Positions 13,541 through 18,096 of a stretch of 18,096 nt of DNA are shown here, piece after piece (the first letter of the stretch is position 1; each line of letters opens with the position of its first letter). Source of the stretch: JADLGJ01 sp031423615 (lineage in GTDB: Bacteria; Omnitrophota; Gorgyraeia; Zapsychrales; JANLHA01); assembly GCA_031423615.1 (NCBI GenBank), contig JANPFV010000123.1, positions 1 to 18,096 on the forward strand. The letters are read 5' to 3'. Below the pieces are notes generated by a model that was not told the DNA's origin, made no database searches, and saw only the letters and a list, made by a program, of their open reading frames with translations. Position numbers and translations under genes: made by a program.

Positions 13541-14895
13541 CCCTCAAGCCCACCACTCAACCTGCCCAAAGGCGAATTAGAAATTTTCAAGAAATCTCCT
13601 TAGGTTTTTCCAAGAAACAAATGATTGATGAGTCCATCCGGTATATGGATTGTGTTGAAAAATCTTGTGACCACGGCTGTCCTTTGGGCGTTGATATCCC
13701 CGGTTTTATTCGTCTCGTGCGTGAGGGTGACAACGTCGGAGCGCTGGCCAAAATTCGCGAGGCGAATGACCTTCCTGCTATTTGCGGTCGAATCTGTGCC
13801 GCTCCTTGCGAAGGCTCTTTTTGCGCAAAAACTGTTGATAAAAATTCAATCAGTGTTCGTGCTTTGGAACGTTATGCCTCGGATCATGGGCGTCCCCGTT
13901 TTACATCTAAAAAGATTATCACTCCGGTAGGGAAAAAAGTTGCCATCATCGGTTCGGGTCCGGCTGGCTTGAGTGCGGCCGCCCGATTGGCGCAGGTGGG
14001 ATTAAAAGTCACCGTGTTTGAAATCATGCCTCATCTCGGTGGCATACTGCGTTATGGTGTTCCTGAGTTCCGTTTGCCCAAAAATGTTTTAGACGCGGAA
14101 ATTGAGGAGATCCGTTTGTTGGGTGTCGATTTTAAAACCAATTTCTCCGTGGGGCAAAGCATGAAACTGGAGCAATTCTTGGGAGAAGGCTATGCTGCGG
14201 TGTTGCTGACGGTGGGAAAAAACAGTGTCAGTTTGCTGGATCTTCCCGGCGCTGATCTGGGGGGAGTTTATTACGCGAAAGAAATTCTTTTGGCCGCCAA
14301 TACGCGGTTTGAAGAACGATTCAAAAAAAATCCTACTCCGTCCATCGGTTCAAAAGTGGCGGTGATCGGATCTGGACAGGCGGCCTTAGACTGCAGTCGC
14401 ATTTGTCTGCGCTTAGGTCGCGATGTGACCTTGATTTTCCCGGAGACACTGGAAGATTTTCCCGTGTATCCCGACGACCGCGATGACAGTAGGGAGGAGG
14501 GCTTGAAAATTGAAGCCTTGAGTAAACCTTTGAGTATTCTTGCGGATTCGTCGGGACGATTTGCCGCTGGTGTGCAGTGTGTGCGTATGGATTTTGCAGA
14601 TGCCAACGGCAGCGGCAAATGGGAAATCAAACCTGTCCCAGCGTCGGAATATTTAGTTGAAGCGCAAACCGTGATTTGGGCCGGCGGGTTTAAAATCAAT
14701 ATCGCGCCTCTTGCCATGGGGCCCCATTTAAAATTGAATGAGAGCGGTTCTATTTGGGTTGATCCTGAAACCGCCCAAACATCTTTGCCGCACCTTTATG
14801 GGGCGGGGGACGCGGTGGCTAATTTTGCTTGCGTCGCCGAGGCCATGGCTTCCGGCAAGAAAGCGGCCATGTCCCTTAGGAAAGCCCTGCGTTAA
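13537..14895 (+). CDS. nfnB: Nfn/GltD-type large (beta) subunit, NADPH-binding iron-sulfur flavoprotein
   Basis: Partner of the preceding subunit. Together they would couple NADH, NADPH and ferredoxin pools by flavin-based electron bifurcation, if Nfn. 452 residues, near family length. The N-terminal iron-sulfur domain has Cys39, Cys44 and Cys48 (DCVEKSCDHGCPLG) and a second group Cys83, Cys87, Cys91 and Cys96. The position equivalent to the first Cys of the family's RCxxC is Tyr36. FAD binding: VAIIGSGPAGLSAA at 135-148, then VFEIMPHLGGILRYGVPEFRLPK. A second dinucleotide fold is VAVIGSGQAALDCSR at 274-288. GAGDAV near the C-terminus closes the FAD site. The ATGA overlap fixes the start and implies translational coupling. 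Glutamate synthase small subunit is the main alternative, but no gltB is nearby and the NfnA-like partner favours Nfn. Confidence 0.86.
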   Translation: MTLKPTTQPAQRRIRNFQEISLGFSKKQMIDESIRYMDCVEKSCDHGCPLGVDIPGFIRLVREGDNVGALAKIREANDLPAICGRICAAPCEGSFCAKTVDKNSISVRALERYASDHGRPRFTSKKIITPVGKKVAIIGSGPAGLSAAARLAQVGLKVTVFEIMPHLGGILRYGVPEFRLPKNVLDAEIEEIRLLGVDFKTNFSVGQSMKLEQFLGEGYAAVLLTVGKNSVSLLDLPGADLGGVYYAKEILLAANTRFEERFKKNPTPSIGSKVAVIGSGQAALDCSRICLRLGRDVTLIFPETLEDFPVYPDDRDDSREEGLKIEALSKPLSILADSSGRFAAGVQCVRMDFADANGSGKWEIKPVPASEYLVEAQTVIWAGGFKINIAPLAMGPHLKLNESGSIWVDPETAQTSLPHLYGAGDAVANFACVAEAMASGKKAAMSLRKALR

Positions 14896-14941
14896 TTAAC
14901 CGGCCAGTTTATGAACTGAGGGATAGCGCTTTACGCGTGTC

Positions 14942-15796
14942 ATGAAAAATAAAATTTCCATTCCCATTCAGAGAATTTTGCAAAAAGTAAAAGCCGGCGA
15001 AAAAATAACCATGCTCACCGCCTATGATTACTCTTTGGCCGCGGTGATCGATAGCTGTGGGACTGACATCATCCTCGTTGGAGATTCTCTGGCCAATGTG
15101 ATGCTGGGTCTTGATTCGACGAAAGATGTGGGAATGACGGAAATGTTGCATCATACCAAGGCCGTTCGGCGTGCGGTTAAGAATGCGCTTTTGATCGGCG
15201 ACATGCCGTTTGAGGCTTACCAAATCAATCCCGAGGATGCTCTGAAGAATGCCCAGCGTTTTATGGATGAGGCAGGCTGCGATGGCATTAAGATTGAATG
15301 GTTCGATGGCTGTGTTCAGGTGGCAAAGAAAATTGCGCAAAGCCAGATTCCCGTGATGGGCCACGTCGGTTTAACGCCGCAAACGGCGGACAAACTCGGC
15401 GGATTTAAAGTCCAGGGAAGGGATGCGGCCAGTGCACGCCGGATCATTGACCAAGCCCAGGCGCTGGAGAATGAAGGATGTTTCGCGATTGTCCTCGAAT
15501 GTATCCCGGATAAAATCGCCGCTGAAATCACGCAAATTCTTGAGATCCCCACGATTGGTATCGGCGCGGGTCCTTCGTGTGACGGGCAGGTTTTGGTTTC
15601 GCATGACATGCTCGGGCTTTTTGCCCGTTTTCATCCCAAGTTCGCTAAGCAGTATGTGGATGTGAGCCGGTTGATGAAAAAGGGAATAGAAGAATTTAAT
15701 CGGGATGTGAAAAAAGGAACATTCCCGGATAAAGAGCACAGTTTTTCCATGACCAAGGAACAGTACAAAATGTATATCAGTTTGCGAGAAGAATAG
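14942..15796 (+). CDS. panB: 3-methyl-2-oxobutanoate hydroxymethyltransferase (ketopantoate hydroxymethyltransferase)
   Basis: PanB is the first committed step of pantothenate and coenzyme A synthesis; it transfers a hydroxymethyl group from methylene-tetrahydrofolate to 2-oxoisovalerate, with Mg2+. 284 residues. ITMLTAYDYSLA at 22-33, VGDSLANVMLG at 46-56 with the metal ligand Asp48, GDMPF with Asp87, KIEW with Glu119, GHVGLTPQ at 140-147, the catalytic Glu186 in VLECIP, and IGIGAG at 205-210. The usual LEGG around the third acidic residue is IEWFDG here. The ATG at 14942 gives a normal N-terminus but lacks a close Shine-Dalgarno; the nearest GAGG is about 20 bases upstream. It lies 46 bases after nfnB, a stretch in which I see nothing else. 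No panC or panD is nearby. Confidence 0.95.
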   Translation: MKNKISIPIQRILQKVKAGEKITMLTAYDYSLAAVIDSCGTDIILVGDSLANVMLGLDSTKDVGMTEMLHHTKAVRRAVKNALLIGDMPFEAYQINPEDALKNAQRFMDEAGCDGIKIEWFDGCVQVAKKIAQSQIPVMGHVGLTPQTADKLGGFKVQGRDAASARRIIDQAQALENEGCFAIVLECIPDKIAAEITQILEIPTIGIGAGPSCDGQVLVSHDMLGLFARFHPKFAKQYVDVSRLMKKGIEEFNRDVKKGTFPDKEHSFSMTKEQYKMYISLREE

Positions 15797-15799
15797 GAG
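15795..15799 (+). promoter_or_regulatory. Shine-Dalgarno AGGAG deciding the start of the zinc-ribbon gene
   Basis: AGGAG overlaps the panB TAG stop (15794-15796). A GTG at 15799 would share its first base with the end of this box, leaving no spacing, while the in-frame GTG at 15805 has 5 bases. The latter is the more plausible start. Confidence 0.6.
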
Positions 15800-15804
15800 T
15801 GGCC

Positions 15805-16155
15805 GTGAAAAAATGTCCTTTCTGCGCTGAAGACATCCAAGACGACGCTATCAAGTGTCGTTACTGCAATGAAATCCTCATCGGGAATCCTCTCGCGATG
15901 CCCGCGGCTTCTTCAGCCAAAGTCCCATGGTACCGCAATGGTTATTCGATCTGGATAAGTTTTATATTTTTTCTGCCGATTTCTGTTCTCTGGTGCGTAC
16001 CCTTGACGTGGTGGCATCCTAAATGGAGCCGCACGGCCAAGATCATCAATTCGGTTTTGATGGCTGTGATCGCATGGGCCGCCACTCAAACCATCATCAA
16101 AATGGGCGGCATCATTCAGCAGTATTATAATTCTGCAGGGGTCAAAATATTTTGA
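15805..16155 (+). CDS. small zinc-ribbon membrane protein
   Basis: 116 residues from GTG 15805; a GTG two codons upstream is also in frame but has no spacing from the AGGAG. The N-terminus carries a four-Cys zinc ribbon, CPFCAEDIQDDAIKCRYC, close to the DUF2116/zinc_ribbon_2 type found at the start of many small bacterial membrane proteins. A linker rich in Ala and Ser follows, then two hydrophobic segments: about 47-70 (YSIWISFIFFLPISVLWCVP, followed by LTWW) and about 84-105 (INSVLMAVIAWAATQTIIKM). Both segments fit inner-membrane helices. It stands 8 bases after panB, so it is very likely in the same transcript. The specific function is unknown. Confidence 0.8.
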   Translation: MKKCPFCAEDIQDDAIKCRYCNEILIGNPLAMPAASSAKVPWYRNGYSIWISFIFFLPISVLWCVPLTWWHPKWSRTAKIINSVLMAVIAWAATQTIIKMGGIIQQYYNSAGVKIF

Positions 16156-16178
16156 GGCCCGCGGGCGCGACAAAAGCC

Positions 16179-16206
16179 TTGTGTTTTAAAGGAGTTTTGT
16201 TAAAAT
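16179..16206 (+). promoter_or_regulatory. weak candidate promoter before glyS
   Basis: TTGTGT at 16179-16184 and TAAAAT at 16201-16206 are 16 bases apart in the 93-base gap before glyS. An AAAGGAG at 16188-16194 in this gap is followed by no plausible frame. The gap is too short for a T-box leader, and I see none. The match is modest and the region A/T-rich. Confidence 0.25.
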
Positions 16207-16248
16207 TAATTTTTAATTTTCAGGTCATTTTTAAGAAAAGCGCCTTTT

Positions 16249-17550
16249 ATGCAAACTCAAACGGATATGGAAAAAATTGTTTCGCTGTGTAAACGGCGGG
16301 GTTTCATTTTTCAATCCTCCGAAATTTACGGCGGATTGGCAAGTGCTTGGGATTACGGCCCTTTTGGCGCGGAGCTCAAGAGAAATGTAAAAAATGCTTG
16401 GTGGAAGGCCGTTGTTCATTGCCGGGAAGACATGGTGGGTTTGGACGCCTCAATTTTAATGCATCCGCTGACGTGGAAAGCCTCGGGTCATACGGATAAC
16501 TTCAGCGATGTTTTAGTGGACTGCAAGGTTTGTAAAAAACGTTTTCGCAAGGACCACATCGGCGACAAATGTCCCAATTGCGGTAAAAGTGATTTCACCG
16601 AGGGCCGTCCTTTTAATTTGATGCTCAAGACCTTTCTCGGTGCGGTTGAAGATGAGAACAGCGTCACCTATCTGCGCCCCGAAACAGCGCAGGGAATTTT
16701 TGTCAATTTTCAGAACGTCTTAGATGCGACCCACCGCCGCTTGCCGTTTGGTATCGCTCAAGTCGGTAAATCTTTCCGTAACGAAATTACGCCGGGAAAT
16801 TATACCTTCCGCACCCGTGAATTTGAACAAATGGAAATTGAATATTTTACTAAAGCCGCCGACGCTCCGGCGGCTTATGAACGTTGGATCAGTGAACGCT
16901 TTCAGTGGTATTTGGACTTGGGCATGCGTCAAGAGAATCTGCGCAAACGTGTTCATGGCCACGATGAGTTGGCCCATTATGCGCAAGGATGCACCGATAT
17001 AGAATACCATTTTCCTTTCGGCTGGTCGGAGTTAGAAGGGATCGCCAACCGCGGAGATTATGATTTAAAGCAGCACGCCAAATTTTCCGGCAAAGAATTG
17101 ACCTACCAGGACAATATGACAAATGAAAAGTTTTATCCTTATGTGATTGAGCCCTCCGGCGGGGTGGACCGCGCGACGCTGGCTTTTATCGCTGACGCTT
17201 ACCATGAAGAAGTGGTCAATGATCAAACGCGTGTCGTCATGAGGTTTCATCCGAAATTAGCGCCGGTCAAGGTGGCCGTATTGCCGCTTTTGAAGAAAAA
17301 TGAGGGGATTGTGGCGCTCGCAAAAAAAATTAAAACGGAACTTCAAAAAGACACCGTTTGTGTGTATGATGATTCTGCTGCCATCGGGAAACTCTATCGC
17401 CGTCAAGATGAAGTAGGAACGGTTTTTTGCGTTACTGTCGATGTGCAATCTTTGGAAGATAGTCAAGTTACCGTCCGTGACCGCGACACGATGAAACAGG
17501 AGCGTGTTCGCGTTGAACATTTATTTGAATATTTAAAGGAGCGATTATGA
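16249..17550 (+). CDS. glyS: glycyl-tRNA synthetase, single-chain (alpha2) type
   Basis: Class II synthetase that charges tRNA-Gly in the cytosol. 433 residues, a little shorter than many bacterial relatives of this type. The N-terminus EKIVSLCKRRGFIFQSSEIY and GLASAWDYGPFG are diagnostic of the eukaryote/archaeal-like dimeric GlyRS rather than the alpha2beta2 enzyme. A zinc module has Cys92, Cys95, Cys108 and Cys111. Motif 2 is FRNEITP at 176-182 with the TREFEQMEIEYF continuation, and motif 3 is EPSGGVDRATLAF. An anticodon-binding domain ends the protein (about 335-433). The ATG at 16249 lacks a clear Shine-Dalgarno; an in-frame ATG at 16267 is an alternative that removes six residues. The stop overlaps the ppdK start by ATGA. 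Confidence 0.95.
   Translation: MQTQTDMEKIVSLCKRRGFIFQSSEIYGGLASAWDYGPFGAELKRNVKNAWWKAVVHCREDMVGLDASILMHPLTWKASGHTDNFSDVLVDCKVCKKRFRKDHIGDKCPNCGKSDFTEGRPFNLMLKTFLGAVEDENSVTYLRPETAQGIFVNFQNVLDATHRRLPFGIAQVGKSFRNEITPGNYTFRTREFEQMEIEYFTKAADAPAAYERWISERFQWYLDLGMRQENLRKRVHGHDELAHYAQGCTDIEYHFPFGWSELEGIANRGDYDLKQHAKFSGKELTYQDNMTNEKFYPYVIEPSGGVDRATLAFIADAYHEEVVNDQTRVVMRFHPKLAPVKVAVLPLLKKNEGIVALAKKIKTELQKDTVCVYDDSAAIGKLYRRQDEVGTVFCVTVDVQSLEDSQVTVRDRDTMKQERVRVEHLFEYLKERL
17536..17541 (+). promoter_or_regulatory. strong Shine-Dalgarno for the upstream ppdK start
   Basis: AAGGAG with 5 bases of spacing before the ATG at 17547, within the last codons of glyS. It supports initiation at the ATG that overlaps the glyS stop, which would give the ppdK product an N-terminal extension. 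Confidence 0.6.
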
Positions 17551-18096
17551 AAGATACGGGTCTCAATCGGCTAGATGTGAAACTTTATGAAACACAACCT
17601 CGTCGCATGCCAGTCAAAAAACAATCGGCAGCGAAAAAGGCTAAAGCTGAAAAGAAAATTTTATTACCACTAAACGAAAGGTCCGTAACAATGTCTAAGA
17701 AACACGTGTTTTCGTATGGCGCCGGGAAGGCCGAAGCCAAAGGCAATGATTTAACAAAAAATGTTTTAGGCGGAAAAGGGATTGGATTAATGGAGATGAC
17801 ATCGATTGGGATTTCGGTCCCGGCCGGTTTCACTGTTTCGATACAGACTTGCGAAGAGTATTACAAATTAGGTAAAAAACTTCCTGCCGGCCTCGAGAAA
17901 GAAGTTCGCGATGCGGTCCTTAAATTGGAAAAAGTCACCGGTAAAAAATTGGGTGATCCTAATGATCCTTTATTGGTTTCTGTCCGTTCCGGGGCGGCTC
18001 GCTCCATGCCTGGGATGTTGGAAACGATTTTGAATTTGGGTTTGAATGACAAAAGTGTGGAAGGTTTAGCCAAGAAAACCAACAATCCCCGTTTTG
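17547..18096 (+). CDS. ppdK: pyruvate, phosphate dikinase (3'-truncated by window edge)
   Basis: PPDK interconverts pyruvate + ATP + Pi and phosphoenolpyruvate + AMP + PPi, in glycolysis or gluconeogenesis. 183 codons are visible and the frame runs off the right edge. The typical N-terminus starts near residue 49 (MSKKHVFSYGAGKAEAKG), followed by LGGKGIGLMEMTSIGISVPAGFT in the nucleotide-binding domain (first 20 residues shown by positions 73-92), then the LVSVRSGAARSMPGM signature and ETILNLGLND. Two starts are possible. ATG 17547 overlaps the glyS stop and has AAGGAG with 5-base spacing; it adds 48 residues rich in Lys, Ala and Arg. ATG 17691 matches the family start and has AAAGG (17677-17681) with 9-base spacing. 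I annotate the longer form because of its stronger ribosome site, but both may be used. Adjacency to glyS is common in other bacteria. Confidence 0.9.
   Translation, partial: MKDTGLNRLDVKLYETQPRRMPVKKQSAAKKAKAEKKILLPLNERSVTMSKKHVFSYGAGKAEAKGNDLTKNVLGGKGIGLMEMTSIGISVPAGFTVSIQTCEEYYKLGKKLPAGLEKEVRDAVLKLEKVTGKKLGDPNDPLLVSVRSGAARSMPGMLETILNLGLNDKSVEGLAKKTNNPRF
17677..17681 (+). promoter_or_regulatory. second Shine-Dalgarno within ppdK, before the canonical start
   Basis: AAAGG with 9 bases of spacing before ATG 17691, where the conserved PPDK sequence begins. It could allow internal initiation of a protein without the 48-residue basic extension. Confidence 0.4.

Noticed and set aside
13537..14895. 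Glutamate synthase small subunit (gltD)
   Set aside because: The fold is shared, but the ATGA-coupled NfnA-like partner and lack of a large gltB gene fit an Nfn or Sud type enzyme better.
16156..16248. T-box riboswitch before glyS
   Set aside because: The gap is only 93 bases and lacks the T-box sequence and terminator/antiterminator structure.
1..18096. tRNA, rRNA, CRISPR array or prophage content
   Set aside because: No cloverleaf, rRNA segment, regularly spaced repeat series or phage-like gene was seen on either strand; structured RNA detection by eye is limited.

Overview
The window (18,096 bases) is a gene-dense bacterial chromosome segment of moderate G+C. It looks like an uncultured Gram-negative lineage. 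A secreted SUMF1-like protein with an N-terminal beta domain, a DUF3352-like envelope protein, an archaeal-type Hel308 helicase and a glyS-ppdK pair together suggest Omnitrophota or another PVC-side phylum. That placement is inference from remembered gene content, not from a phylogenetic marker. I see no rRNA, tRNA, CRISPR array, phage genes or intact transposase.

Layout. (1) Bases 1-3491: the 3' end of recO (its first few codons lie off the left edge), then ridA, then a Hel308-like helicase on the minus strand, convergent with ridA. Both gaps here are filled by long inverted repeats. (2) Bases 3492-5607: a divergent gap, then dtd followed 4 bases later by a gene for a secreted SUMF1/FGE-fold protein. 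(3) Bases 5608-5950: a 343-base gap with a hairpin cluster and a near-consensus sigma70-type promoter. (4) Bases 5951-10672: a four-gene operon of AAA_14/DUF4143 ATPase, TatD-family hydrolase, DUF3352-like membrane-anchored protein and an unrecognised single-pass membrane protein. The first three genes are joined by ATGA stop/start overlaps, and the unit is followed by another inverted repeat. (5) Bases 10948-18096: polX (DNA polymerase X with PHP domain), an Nfn-type flavoprotein pair, panB, a small zinc-ribbon membrane protein, glyS and the 5' part of ppdK, all on the plus strand with overlaps or short gaps.

Functional themes are DNA maintenance (RecO, Hel308, PolX, TatD), translation quality and supply (Dtd, GlyRS), metabolite damage control (RidA), redox and carbon metabolism (Nfn-type transhydrogenase, pyruvate phosphate dikinase, PanB), and envelope proteins. 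recO and glyS-ppdK stand close together in many other bacteria, so the roughly 15.5 kb between them may be an insertion into an ancestral neighbourhood.

The most interesting structure is non-coding. Several long palindromes fit tightly between genes; one supplies recO's stop codon and part of ridA's ribosome binding site. A separate short palindrome sits in frame inside the tatD coding sequence, where it appears to add about 13 residues. I do not see a defence island or a clearly new multi-gene system. The ATPase-TatD-DUF3352 operon is the nearest to an undescribed functional unit.
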